Origin: an uncultured Croceitalea sp.
GTDB taxonomy: Bacteria; Bacteroidota; Bacteroidia; Flavobacteriales; Flavobacteriaceae
Assembly: GCA_947494805.1 (NCBI GenBank)
Contig: CANLWK010000002.1
Location: 868,001 to 932,000, forward strand
DNA length: 64,000 nucleotides
Direction: 5' to 3'
Every line of letters starts with the position of its first letter. Position 1 is the first letter of the stretch. Shown here piece by piece: positions 9,306 through 18,092 of the stretch. Made by a program: the position numbers and the translations under genes. The notes beneath the pieces are model-generated. The model searched no databases, was not told where the DNA came from, and saw only the letters and a list, made by a program, of their open reading frames with translations.

Positions 9306-10301
9306 TTGGTCAGCATATTGATTCCCTTTAAAGACACCGCAAGTTACCTTCATGAGTGCCTAGATTCCATCGTCGATCAATCGTATACCGATTGGGAGGT
9401 CATAGCCGTCAATGACGGTTCATTGGATGATAGTGGACAAATTGTTGAGCGTTATGCAACCCAAGACCCACGCTTTAAAGTTTTGAACAATACCGGTAGC
9501 GGCATTATTCCGGCGCTTCGAACCGCATATCAAAACTGTCGGGGTGACTTTATTACGCGCATGGATTCTGATGATATCATGAAACCCGATCGTTTACTGG
9601 TGATGGTCAAAGCTCTTCAAAAATCAGGAAGAAAGTACATCTCTATTGGTCAAGTAAAATATTTCTCTGAACGTGGTATTAGCAATGGTTACGAACGTTA
9701 CGAAGCCTGGTTGAACGGTTTGACAGCAACAGGTACCAATTACTCAGAAATCTACAAAGAATGTGTTGTCCCTTCCCCTTGTTGGATGGTGTATCGTGAA
9801 GATTTTGAACAGTGTGGAGCATTTAAACCGGACCGTTATCCTGAAGATTACGATCTTACGTTCCGCTTTTATCAGTTCGGATTAAAACCTATTCCCTGTG
9901 AAGCGATTTTGCATCTATGGCGTGATTATGATACCCGTACTTCGCGCACGCACGAGCATTACGCCCAAAACTATTTCTTGGATATCAAAATCCACTATTT
10001 TTTAGCATTGGATTATAAAAAAAACCGACCGCTCGTGGTCTGGGGAGCTGGTTTTAAAGGTAAAAAGATTGCCAAAACCCTTATTGCCAAAGAAATCCCC
10101 TTTACATGGCTTTGTGACAATCCGAATAAAATCAATAAAAAAATATACGGTCAACAGCTTGATCACTTTTCAACCATGGAACAATTGCAACATCCGCAGA
10201 GTATTATTACCGTTGCCAATGAAGCTGCCCAAGCAGAAATTACAATTTATTTAAAAGGTTTGGGGCAACGGGCCATGAGCGATTACTTCTTCTTTTGTTG
10301 A
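9306..10301 (+). CDS. GT2 glycosyltransferase with C-terminal Rossmann-like domain
   Basis: A 331-residue protein. There is no ATG between the nearest upstream in-frame stop (9264) and the conserved SILIPFKD strand, so the TTG at 9306 is the likely start. Residues 1-220 are a GT-A fold with VNDGS near 35-39 and the metal-binding D-S-D at 87-89. Residues 243-331 form a separate module opening with VVWGAGFKGKKIAK, a G-A-G-x-x-G nucleotide-binding turn, like the N-terminal Rossmann part of some sugar-modifying enzymes. The first half should transfer a sugar from a nucleotide sugar onto an envelope glycan; the tail's role is unknown. Confidence 0.85.
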   Translation: MVSILIPFKDTASYLHECLDSIVDQSYTDWEVIAVNDGSLDDSGQIVERYATQDPRFKVLNNTGSGIIPALRTAYQNCRGDFITRMDSDDIMKPDRLLVMVKALQKSGRKYISIGQVKYFSERGISNGYERYEAWLNGLTATGTNYSEIYKECVVPSPCWMVYREDFEQCGAFKPDRYPEDYDLTFRFYQFGLKPIPCEAILHLWRDYDTRTSRTHEHYAQNYFLDIKIHYFLALDYKKNRPLVVWGAGFKGKKIAKTLIAKEIPFTWLCDNPNKINKKIYGQQLDHFSTMEQLQHPQSIITVANEAAQAEITIYLKGLGQRAMSDYFFFC

Positions 10302-10387
10302 ATACGACAAAATTACCAAACCCTTAACACCAAGAGCTTTAATCTGAATAACGAGAAAGGCGTATATTTACCCAATCAAATTAAGGA

Positions 10388-12310
10388 ATGCAGTTTAAAC
10401 ATCCAGAAATTCTTTGGGCCCTTCTACTACTGTTCATTCCGATTATTATCCACCTCTTTCAGCTTCGACGTTTCAAAAAGACCCCTTTTACCAATGTGGC
10501 CATGCTGCAAAAAGTGGTGTCAGAATCGAGAAAGAGCAATACGCTTAAAAAGTGGTTGTTATTATTGACCCGATTGGCATTGCTCGCTTGCCTGATCCTA
10601 GCTTTTGCCCAACCTTTCTTTGCCAAAGAGACTGCGTTGCAACCCAAAGAAACCGTAATCTATCTCGATGATTCATTCAGTATGCAAGCGCAAAAAGATG
10701 GATTTTCCTTATTGGAAAGAGCTACACAAGACTTAGTTGGAGCATTGAAAGAAACTGCGACATTCAGCTTGTTCACCAATACCAAATCATTCAAGACCAA
10801 AAGTCTTTCAAGTATCCAGAATGAGCTGTTGGCGTTAGAGTACACAGATAAGCAGTTGAATTTTAATCAAATAGTTTTAAAAGCGAACACCTTCTTTACC
10901 GAAAACCAAGGCTCGATCAAGAACTTGATTTTAATCTCTGACTTTCAAAAAAGATTAGGGACAGTTTCTAATAGTGTTTCCTCAGGCATTGAATTGCATA
11001 CCGTTCAATTAAAACCGGATATCGCAACGAATATCAGTATCGACTCCATCTTTTTGAATGACCAAATTGGTGACCAAACCGAGCTTCATGTTTTGGTCTC
11101 AGGTATTCAAGAAAATGAAAATCTGCCCATTTCACTGTTCAACAAGAATACGCTGATTGCCAAAACCGCAATACCCTATCAAAATAAGTTACAAAGCGAT
11201 GTGCTGCTTTCGTTATCTAAAAAAGATGTGATCAAAGGACGGTTACAGATCAGTGATAATGGATTGGCCTATGACAATCAATTCTATTTTAATATTGATG
11301 AAAAGCCAAAAATAAAGGTCTTATGTATCAACGAATCAGAGGATACCTTTTTAAGAAAAATATATACCGAAGACGAGTTTGCATTTTCCAGTTTTGATTT
11401 GAATTCATTGAATTACAGTTTGATAGAGGCTCAAAATTTAGTTGTGTTGAATGGTCTACAGGCAATACCCAACAGTCTTCAGACCGTTTTGGGTTCTTTT
11501 CAGCAAAATGGTGGCAGTATCATTTTGATTCCTGCAGCGAACACTGAAATAAAGAGCTACAACAACTTTTTGGCAAAAGTCTCAGGCATTCAATTTCAAG
11601 AAAAACTGCAATTTGAACAGCCTATCAGCCAAATTAACTTTGACCATCCATTGTTTGAAAACGTTTTTGAAAAACGGGTGACCAACTTTGAATACCCAAA
11701 AACAAAGGTGGCCTTTACAACCAATAACGGAATTGGTCAAATCATCTCGTACGCCAACGGTAATCCGTTTTTAACCAACAATGGCAATACCTACGTCTTT
11801 ACAGCTCCCTTGAACTTAGAGGAAAGTAATTTTCAGAGCTCTCCTCTTATTGTGCCCACATTCTACAATATAGGGGCAATGAGCTTACAATTGAACAAAG
11901 CCTACCACACCTTGGGCGGTCAAATTAATATTGATGTTGCAGGTGCCTTGGAAAAAGATGCTATCGCAAAACTTACCAAAAAAACTCTAGAATTTATTCC
12001 ATTACAACAAACACATACCAACAAGTTAAGCCTGACCATTGATGAAAACCTTGAAGAAGATGGTACTTATGCCATAGTTCAAGATAGGGATACCATACAA
12101 AACATGAGTTTCAACTATGCTCGCAAAGAAAGTACCCTAGACTATCTAAATTTAGAAAACCTGTCCCTGAACTCCATCGATGATTCCATCGTTGACTTGT
12201 TTGCTGAACTTGATGCCTCAAATACCATCTCAGACTATTGGAAATGGTTTGTTATTTTTGCGTTGCTTTTCGCTCTGGTAGAGTTGATGATTCAAAAATT
12301 CATTACATGA
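10388..12310 (+). CDS. BatA-domain membrane protein with VWA-like region
   Basis: A 640-residue protein opening with the BatA N-terminal domain (MQFKHPEILWALLLLFIPI), two membrane helices at about 8-25 and 56-76, and then a von Willebrand A-like domain with an intact D-x-S-x-S metal site (Asp94, Ser96, Ser98). A long beta-rich periplasmic region follows, and a final helix at about 617-638 anchors the C-terminus. BatA-type proteins were linked to aerotolerance in Bacteroides, but their biochemistry is unsettled. An aagga stretch sits just before the ATG. The last codons overlap the next gene (ATGA), so the two are translationally coupled. Confidence 0.85.
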   Translation: MQFKHPEILWALLLLFIPIIIHLFQLRRFKKTPFTNVAMLQKVVSESRKSNTLKKWLLLLTRLALLACLILAFAQPFFAKETALQPKETVIYLDDSFSMQAQKDGFSLLERATQDLVGALKETATFSLFTNTKSFKTKSLSSIQNELLALEYTDKQLNFNQIVLKANTFFTENQGSIKNLILISDFQKRLGTVSNSVSSGIELHTVQLKPDIATNISIDSIFLNDQIGDQTELHVLVSGIQENENLPISLFNKNTLIAKTAIPYQNKLQSDVLLSLSKKDVIKGRLQISDNGLAYDNQFYFNIDEKPKIKVLCINESEDTFLRKIYTEDEFAFSSFDLNSLNYSLIEAQNLVVLNGLQAIPNSLQTVLGSFQQNGGSIILIPAANTEIKSYNNFLAKVSGIQFQEKLQFEQPISQINFDHPLFENVFEKRVTNFEYPKTKVAFTTNNGIGQIISYANGNPFLTNNGNTYVFTAPLNLEESNFQSSPLIVPTFYNIGAMSLQLNKAYHTLGGQINIDVAGALEKDAIAKLTKKTLEFIPLQQTHTNKLSLTIDENLEEDGTYAIVQDRDTIQNMSFNYARKESTLDYLNLENLSLNSIDDSIVDLFAELDASNTISDYWKWFVIFALLFALVELMIQKFIT

Positions 12311-13572
12311 ACGTACTTTTAAAATCTGCCAAAATATGTTGTCCCGAAGACAAAAACCTTCACCAAAAGAAACGGGACATCCTTATCAAGAATGGTCTGA
12401 TTGAAAAAATTGCTGCAAAGATAGTAGCGCCCAAAAATGTTAAAGAAATCAAGTTGAACAACCTTCATGTTTCCAAAGGTTGGTTTGACACCAGCGTCAG
12501 TTTTGGCGAACCGGGCTATGAAGAGCGTGAAACAATCGCAAATGGACTAGATGTTGCGGGCAAAAGTGGTTTCACCGATGTTTTGTTGAATGCCAATACC
12601 AATCCATTACCGAATACCGGTTCTGAAATTGTTTTTTTGAAAGAACGGGGTACCAACAGCGCCACCAAACTGCATCCGTATGGTGCGTTGTCCGTTTTAT
12701 GCAAGAGCGAAGCCCTTGCCGAGCTTTTTGATATGCAGAAATCGGGTGCAGTGGCCTTTTATGACTACAATGTTCCAGTTCATAATGGCAATCTCTTGAA
12801 GATTGCATTACAATATGTCCAAAACTTTGATGGCCTTGTGTGCTCTTTTCCTGAAGACATGTCCATTAAAGGAAAAGGTATGGTCAATGAGGGTGAGGTC
12901 GCTACAAAATTAGGATTAAAGGGCAGTCCGGCCCTTGCAGAAGAACTGCAGATCGCTCGAGACCTTTTTATTTTGGAATATACCGGTGGAAAATTACATA
13001 TACCGACTGTGTCTTCTTCAGGTTCGGTAAAATTGATTGCCGATGCCAAGAAAAAAGGATTGGATGTAACGGCAAGTGTGACCCTGTACAATATATGTTT
13101 GACCGATGCAGCATTGGAAAGCTTTGACACCAGTTTTAAAGTAAGGCCGCCATTGCGTACCAAAAAAGATACTACGGCCCTGCTCCGTGGACTTCGCAAT
13201 GGTACCATTGACTTTGTCACTACGGACCACAGACCAATGGATATTGAAGAAAAGCGTGTGGAATTTGATAATGCGGCTTACGGTAGCATAGGTTTAGAAA
13301 CGGCATTCGGTGCGTTGCACCAACTTACTACAGACCTCGATGAAACTATTGATTATTTAACAAAAGGACGCAAACGTTTTGGCATTGACAACCCGATAAT
13401 AAAAGAGGGGCTGCCGGCCAACTTGACCCTATTCGATCCTGATGTCTCGTACTCTTTTGAACCAGCGCATATTTTATCACGCTCAAAGAACACTATTTTT
13501 ATGGGGCATCAAATGAAAGGTACTGTCTACGGTATCATTAACGACGGAAAACTGAACCTAAATGTCCAATAA
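12307..13572 (+). CDS. Dihydroorotase-like protein lacking metal ligands
   Basis: The frame opens at 12238, but the ATG at 12307, overlapping the BatA stop as ATGA, starts the amidohydrolase N-terminus; 421 residues. Overall it aligns by eye with type I dihydroorotases: FGEPGYEERE at 66-75, PALAEELQIARDL near 208-220, and TDH at 306-308. The catalytic metal ligands are largely gone. The D-x-H-x-H motif reads D-T-S-V-S (61-65), the HxED site reads FPED, and HxxHVS reads HIPTVS. It is therefore probably non-catalytic, as in pseudo-dihydroorotases that partner aspartate carbamoyltransferase, or it has another role. The next gene overlaps by 11 nt. Confidence 0.82.
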   Translation: MNVLLKSAKICCPEDKNLHQKKRDILIKNGLIEKIAAKIVAPKNVKEIKLNNLHVSKGWFDTSVSFGEPGYEERETIANGLDVAGKSGFTDVLLNANTNPLPNTGSEIVFLKERGTNSATKLHPYGALSVLCKSEALAELFDMQKSGAVAFYDYNVPVHNGNLLKIALQYVQNFDGLVCSFPEDMSIKGKGMVNEGEVATKLGLKGSPALAEELQIARDLFILEYTGGKLHIPTVSSSGSVKLIADAKKKGLDVTASVTLYNICLTDAALESFDTSFKVRPPLRTKKDTTALLRGLRNGTIDFVTTDHRPMDIEEKRVEFDNAAYGSIGLETAFGALHQLTTDLDETIDYLTKGRKRFGIDNPIIKEGLPANLTLFDPDVSYSFEPAHILSRSKNTIFMGHQMKGTVYGIINDGKLNLNVQ

Positions 13573-13891
13573 AGACATACAAGTTGGAAAAACAGCAGCA
13601 ATTGTGGCATACTTTACCCTTATAGGAAGCCTAATTGCCATCACCATGAACCTAGAGCCAAAGAACGTTTTTGCAAGGTTCCATATTCGTCAGGCTTTCG
13701 GTATCCATTTGTTGTTCCATGCCTTGGCCATAGGATTCACTTTTACGGGCATTCCTTATATAACCTTAGTATTGTTCTTAGGCTACCTGTTACTTTGGGG
13801 CTACGCATTTTTACAGGCCATAAATGGAAAGAAAACACTAGTGCCCGTGATAGGGCCATATTTTCAAAAATGGTTTACCTTTATTCAATAA
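13562..13891 (+). CDS. DUF4870-like small membrane protein
   Basis: A 109-residue integral membrane protein with about three or four hydrophobic helices (roughly 13-29, 45-60, 63-88) and a conserved RFHIRQAFG segment near 39-47. That segment and the length resemble DUF4870-type proteins, whose function is unknown. It starts 11 nt inside the end of the dihydroorotase-like gene, which makes a three-gene coupled set with the BatA gene. There are no catalytic motifs. Confidence 0.75.
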   Translation: MSNKDIQVGKTAAIVAYFTLIGSLIAITMNLEPKNVFARFHIRQAFGIHLLFHALAIGFTFTGIPYITLVLFLGYLLLWGYAFLQAINGKKTLVPVIGPYFQKWFTFIQ

Positions 13892-13950
13892 GTTAGAGTT
13901 GTCAACTATTTGATGGCCGGCAACTCTTTACCATACTGAAAATTGCCCCC

Positions 13951-14619
13951 ATGACCACTGCCCCATTGTCTTTAGAACATCTGATTCGTCCTGCATCCAA
14001 ACAAAGTAAAACTACCCCCGTGCTATTCATGTTACATGGTTACGGCAGTAATGAAGAAGATTTATTTTCATTTGCTAGCGAACTGCCCGACGAATTGTGC
14101 ATCATATCCATTCGAGCACCCTACGCGTTAGAACCATTTGGATATGCATGGTATGCCATAAATTTTGATGCGGAGCAAGGCAAATGGAGCGATGACGAAC
14201 AAGCGATATCCTCTAGGGACAAAATCGTTAAGTTTATCAACGAAGCTTGCCATGCTTATAGATTGGATGATTCAAACATTACTTTATTGGGTTTTAGCCA
14301 AGGAACCATCTTGAGCTACGCCATTGCACTGTCCTACCCCGAAAAAATAAAAAATGTAATTGCCCTGAGCGGATATATCAATGAAAATATTTTGAAAGAG
14401 GGCTATACGGGTAAAGACCACAGTACATTACAGTTTTATGCATCACATGGTCAAGTAGATCAGGTAATTCCGATTGCATGGGCCCAGCGCGCACCTGATT
14501 TTTTAAAACAGCTTGAAATTGATTGTGATTATGAAGAATTTCCTGTTGGCCACGGCGTAGCCCCGCAAAATTTTTATTCGTTTCGAAATTGGTTGGTGGA
14601 GCAATTGGCAAAGCAATAG
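13951..14619 (+). CDS. Phospholipase/carboxylesterase-type alpha/beta hydrolase
   Basis: This 222-residue protein belongs to the esterase family of YpfH and acyl-protein thioesterase. The oxyanion-hole strand MLHGYGSNEEDL lies at 27-38, the nucleophile elbow GFSQG carries Ser116, Asp170 is in HGQVDQ and His201 is in FPVGHG, so the triad is complete. No signal peptide is present, so the enzyme is cytoplasmic. It lies 59 nt after the small membrane protein gene and may belong to the same unit; the gap holds only a weak 7-bp inverted repeat. Confidence 0.88.
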   Translation: MTTAPLSLEHLIRPASKQSKTTPVLFMLHGYGSNEEDLFSFASELPDELCIISIRAPYALEPFGYAWYAINFDAEQGKWSDDEQAISSRDKIVKFINEACHAYRLDDSNITLLGFSQGTILSYAIALSYPEKIKNVIALSGYINENILKEGYTGKDHSTLQFYASHGQVDQVIPIAWAQRAPDFLKQLEIDCDYEEFPVGHGVAPQNFYSFRNWLVEQLAKQ

Positions 14620-14691
14620 ATTTTGTAAAAATTACGGTATCTTGTAGGTGGTCAAGAATAGACGTGTTTACCATTTAAAGATACCTTCCAA

Positions 14692-16146
14692 ATGAAAAAA
14701 AGAGAGTTTTTAAAAAAATCAGCGATTTTAGCTTCTTCAACCGCTGTAATGCCTTCAGTACTGCTTGCCTGTAAAGAAGCGAAACAACAACCCGAATCAA
14801 CCACAAAGACCATGGAGCGGCTACGAACGGCCCATATTGGTGTCGGAAATATGGGAGGCGAAGACTTACGGGACATTTCTTCTCACCCGAAAGTCGATGT
14901 GGTCGCGCTATGTGATGTCGATGCCAAAAACCTGAAAGCAGCAAAAGAACTCCATCCAAAAGCCAAAACATACACCGATTACCGTATTATGCTCAACGAA
15001 ATGGGTGATACTATTGATGCTGTAATTGTATCCACCCCTGACCATACCCATGCACCGGCGTCACTTATGGCCATGGACATGAATAAGGCCGTTTACTGCC
15101 AAAAACCATTGACGCATTACGTGTCTGAAGCCCGTGAAATGAAGAAAGTGGCAGAGGAAAAAGGATTGATTACCCAAATGGGCATTCAGGTACACTCATT
15201 TTATGACTATAAACTGGCCACATTATTGATTCAGTCTGGTATTATTGGAAAAGTGCATACCGTTAGGGCTTGGTCACCAAAAAACTGGGGCTATGACGGC
15301 CCTGTGCCACAAGGCGAAGATGCGGTACCTGTACACCTTGATTGGAATTTGTGGCTGGGCACATCAGCAAAAAGACCTTATAAAGAAGAGGTGTATCACC
15401 CGGGCAACTGGAGAAAACTAATGGATTATGGATGCGGTACCCTAGGTGATATGGGTGTCCATATTTTTGATACGCCTTATAATGCACTAGCACTGGATGT
15501 ACCCATGACCATTAAAAATGAATGTCGCGAACCCAATGGATTTGGATACCCTGAAAATAATATTGTCACCTATGAATTTCCCGGAACGGAATATACTACG
15601 GATACGTTAAAATGGATATGGTATGATGGGCCTGAAGCGCCAACCTTACATGAAGATTTGAAACTGCCGAATGCCAAAATGAAAGCAAAAAAAAATGAAG
15701 AAGCATCGCTTGAAGATAAAATGTCTTTAGAAGCCAAAACAGCGGAAGAAGGTCAATTACCTGAACAAGGTGCCATGTTCATTGGCGAGAAAGGCCGTTT
15801 GTTGTTGCCCCATTTTATGCAGCTACCACAAAAGATTGTTGATGGTGCATATGTAGATATCGCTGAGGACATTGCAGCTGTTGAAAAAGCGCACAATATG
15901 GGCAAGCCCATACGCGATTATGCTTCTGAAGGTCCAAAACATTACCATCAATTTGTTGATGCGTGTCTGGGCACTGATGAGTGCACCGCTCCGTTTTCTT
16001 ACGCTTCAAAATTGACCGAGACCATTTTATTGGGTGTTATTGCAGGCAGATTTCCGAATCAAACACTCAATTGGGACAGTGCAAATGCGAAGTTTGCCGA
16101 AGAAGAGGCCAATCACTATTTAAGCGGAAATTATAGAGCCTTTTAG
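14692..16146 (+). CDS. Gfo/Idh/MocA oxidoreductase, exported lipoprotein type
   Basis: A 484-residue protein with a Tat-like signal (KKREFLKKS) leading to a lipobox VLLAC, so it is likely a periplasm-facing lipoprotein. The Rossmann turn is GVGNMGGED at about 49-57. The family motif appears as CQKPL rather than CEKP, the form common in the large exported branch of this family. The C-terminal part has a charged insertion near residues 325-355 (Lys/Glu-rich, MKAKKNEEASLEDK). Such proteins act on sugars or glycosides; substrate unknown. It is not near any SusC/SusD pair. Confidence 0.85.
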   Translation: MKKREFLKKSAILASSTAVMPSVLLACKEAKQQPESTTKTMERLRTAHIGVGNMGGEDLRDISSHPKVDVVALCDVDAKNLKAAKELHPKAKTYTDYRIMLNEMGDTIDAVIVSTPDHTHAPASLMAMDMNKAVYCQKPLTHYVSEAREMKKVAEEKGLITQMGIQVHSFYDYKLATLLIQSGIIGKVHTVRAWSPKNWGYDGPVPQGEDAVPVHLDWNLWLGTSAKRPYKEEVYHPGNWRKLMDYGCGTLGDMGVHIFDTPYNALALDVPMTIKNECREPNGFGYPENNIVTYEFPGTEYTTDTLKWIWYDGPEAPTLHEDLKLPNAKMKAKKNEEASLEDKMSLEAKTAEEGQLPEQGAMFIGEKGRLLLPHFMQLPQKIVDGAYVDIAEDIAAVEKAHNMGKPIRDYASEGPKHYHQFVDACLGTDECTAPFSYASKLTETILLGVIAGRFPNQTLNWDSANAKFAEEEANHYLSGNYRAF

Positions 16147-16168
16147 TTTTGATATCTAACATTTGCAC

Positions 16169-16363
16169 ATGATCAATGACGTTAAAAAACATCTTAAATC
16201 AAAAAAAGGCAAACTGGGCTTGTTAACCATAATTCTCTTTAGTATTTATTACTTCTGGCCTTTTACTGATTTTACAGTAATATCCGTTATCCCTTTAGTT
16301 ATTTGTATAGTATTTGGATATTTGATTATTTCATGGGGATCTTCAAACCCTGAGGAAAAGTGA
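16169..16363 (+). CDS. Small two-helix membrane protein
   Basis: A TTG at 16163 precedes it in frame, but the ATG at 16169 gives a 64-residue protein: a basic N-terminus (MINDVKKHLKSKKGK) and two membrane helices, about 16-31 and 36-54, followed by a short polar tail. It lies 22 nt after the oxidoreductase gene and 9 nt before the VOC lipoprotein gene, all on the same strand. I do not recognise a family. Confidence 0.6.
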   Translation: MINDVKKHLKSKKGKLGLLTIILFSIYYFWPFTDFTVISVIPLVICIVFGYLIISWGSSNPEEK

Positions 16364-16372
16364 TTTAGCTCT

Positions 16373-17590
16373 ATGTGGAAAGATTGGCCAAGAATTTTTT
16401 TGACTATTTCGTTGATATCAGTAATATCATCATGTCAGAAACAAGCAGATGAAGCCTCAATTGCCTTTAAGGTTTATTGTGAAATGGTGGCCAATGATGC
16501 AAAACCCGTTGCCTTTCAATATCCCATGGCACCAGAATCCGTGGACCTACGTTGGTCCGATTTTGAGCAAATCGCAAAAGGGTATGATGTTCAGTTGTTT
16601 AGAGAAGACAGTTTTCCTGAGACACTCTTGTTTCCTTCGGAAGCTACAGCAGCAAAAACAGTGGTCATTATCTATACCGGAAATCGTCTCAAACAATACC
16701 AACAATGGAAGCACGACGTTCTCGTTTCAAATGAAGAAGACTTCAAATCTCAGGAAGCACTGGCAAGACGCTTGGGCAGGCTTCTGGGCTATAGTGCCCA
16801 AGGAGTGAACAACTTACTGCGTAAAAATACTGCTTATCGTGACCTGGCTTCATTTGGTATTGACGGGCAGTTAACACATTTGTACTATGAAGATATAGGG
16901 AAAGCGGTTACCTTTTATAGTGAGGTTCTAGGGCTACCGCAAAATGATTCAACCCGCTTTCAAATCAGTACAAACGGATATATACAATTACATCTTTTTG
17001 ATGAAAAACACACCAAAGAGCAACCCAAATCAACGGCAATAGCTTTGTTGACCGACCAATTGCCAGAGTGGTATGCGTATGTCAAAGAAAAGGAGGTACC
17101 CATAAAATATACCTATAGACCGAAAGATGATGGCCCCCATGATGGCTTCGTGGTCATTGATCCAGGGGGATATTTATTAGAGTTTGAACAGTTTAAACAA
17201 CACCCAGAGAACGAATTGTTTATGGCAGCACTCGCTCAGACCAAAAAAGTAGTCACTAAAATTGATTCACTAAATTTCTTTGCGACCGTTACTTGGACCT
17301 ACCATCAAGACTTGCTCAAAATGCAACACTTTTATGACGAAGTATTGGGTTACACCATGGTGGCCGATCAAGGTTGGACGAAAATCTATCAAACTTCACC
17401 CTCAACATTCATAGGCCTTGTAGACGAAAGGCGTGGTATGCAAAACTATGCTGATGATAAAGCGGTTAACATTGAATGGAACATTGCTGACAAACCGGGT
17501 TTTGACCAATATGCCAATACCCATTTAAGGGAATATCATACCGTATCGGGCTTAATCGGTCCTGAAAAATATCAGTATATCATTCGATAA
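16373..17590 (+). CDS. Lipoprotein with two glyoxalase (VOC) domains
   Basis: A 405-residue protein with a lipobox ISSC (Cys about 21). Residues 25-155 form an unassigned alpha/beta region. Two VOC (glyoxalase/bleomycin-resistance fold) modules follow. The first, about 164-280, has LTHLYYEDIGKAVTFYSEVLG and ends with DPGGYLLEFEQF. The second, about 300-400, has an HFYDEVLGYTMV strand and looks less complete at the C-terminus. VOC proteins bind metal or small ligands, but ligand residues are not clear here. A membrane-anchored VOC protein is uncommon, so function is not assigned. It ends 7 nt from a convergent gene. Confidence 0.72.
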   Translation: MWKDWPRIFLTISLISVISSCQKQADEASIAFKVYCEMVANDAKPVAFQYPMAPESVDLRWSDFEQIAKGYDVQLFREDSFPETLLFPSEATAAKTVVIIYTGNRLKQYQQWKHDVLVSNEEDFKSQEALARRLGRLLGYSAQGVNNLLRKNTAYRDLASFGIDGQLTHLYYEDIGKAVTFYSEVLGLPQNDSTRFQISTNGYIQLHLFDEKHTKEQPKSTAIALLTDQLPEWYAYVKEKEVPIKYTYRPKDDGPHDGFVVIDPGGYLLEFEQFKQHPENELFMAALAQTKKVVTKIDSLNFFATVTWTYHQDLLKMQHFYDEVLGYTMVADQGWTKIYQTSPSTFIGLVDERRGMQNYADDKAVNIEWNIADKPGFDQYANTHLREYHTVSGLIGPEKYQYIIR

Positions 17591-17597
17591 GTTTGGA

Positions 17598-18092
17598 TTA
17601 ATTGCTTCTTGTGTAGAGCAAATGATCTAAAAGTGTAAAATCAACACTCAAATCATCTTTTAATTCATACTTGATAATAAGGTCACCCCAGTATTGTCCG
17701 TCTGAAAAATCAGCGACAATCCACTTGTGGTTCATCACTTTGATCTTATTGATTTTAAAATCGCTTTCCATACCTTCATAGGGTATGAGGGGATTATCAC
17801 CTTTACGCTCGTTGGTTTCTAAAAGTTTGTCCTCTATATAGCGTGTAGGCGCCTCCATGTTCAAATGATCGTAATAAGCAAGGGCATCATCATTGTTTTC
17901 CAAAGAGAAATACTGCATATCCAACAAATTGATTTTCGCCTTCTTTACCGAGTCTTTTAAAGACTCAACTTCGCCCTGTAATTTTGAAATGTCAGTGGCA
18001 TTGGACTCTTGTATCTTATTACCGTTGACCAAGGTGTACAATAAAATAAGGGATACAAAAACAAATAAATACAAAAAAATATTCTTCTTCAT
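17598..18092 (-). CDS. Conserved membrane-anchored coiled-coil protein, unknown
   Basis: A 164-residue protein. An N-terminal helix (about 5-22) anchors it, a short coiled coil spans about 36-60 (ISKLQGEVESLKDSVKKAK), and a soluble alpha/beta domain covers about 65-160. I know of no function for it. Its ATG directly abuts the stop of the MBL hydrolase gene upstream, so the two form an operon. A link to the hydrolase is inferred only from that adjacency. Confidence 0.68.
   Translation of the reverse strand: MKKNIFLYLFVFVSLILLYTLVNGNKIQESNATDISKLQGEVESLKDSVKKAKINLLDMQYFSLENNDDALAYYDHLNMEAPTRYIEDKLLETNERKGDNPLIPYEGMESDFKINKIKVMNHKWIVADFSDGQYWGDLIIKYELKDDLSVDFTLLDHLLYTRSN

Noticed and set aside
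12780-13220. 146-codon minus-strand frame inside the dihydroorotase-like gene
   Set aside because: Antisense to a real gene; low-complexity Ser/Pro content and no start signal.
13895-13927. agagttg/caactct inverted repeat as a terminator
   Set aside because: The stem is only 7 bp with a 19-nt loop and no T-run.
4553-16146. Gfo/Idh/MocA, S10, SGNH and GT genes as a polysaccharide utilisation locus
   Set aside because: There is no SusC/SusD pair, glycoside hydrolase or sulfatase in the region, and orientations are mixed.
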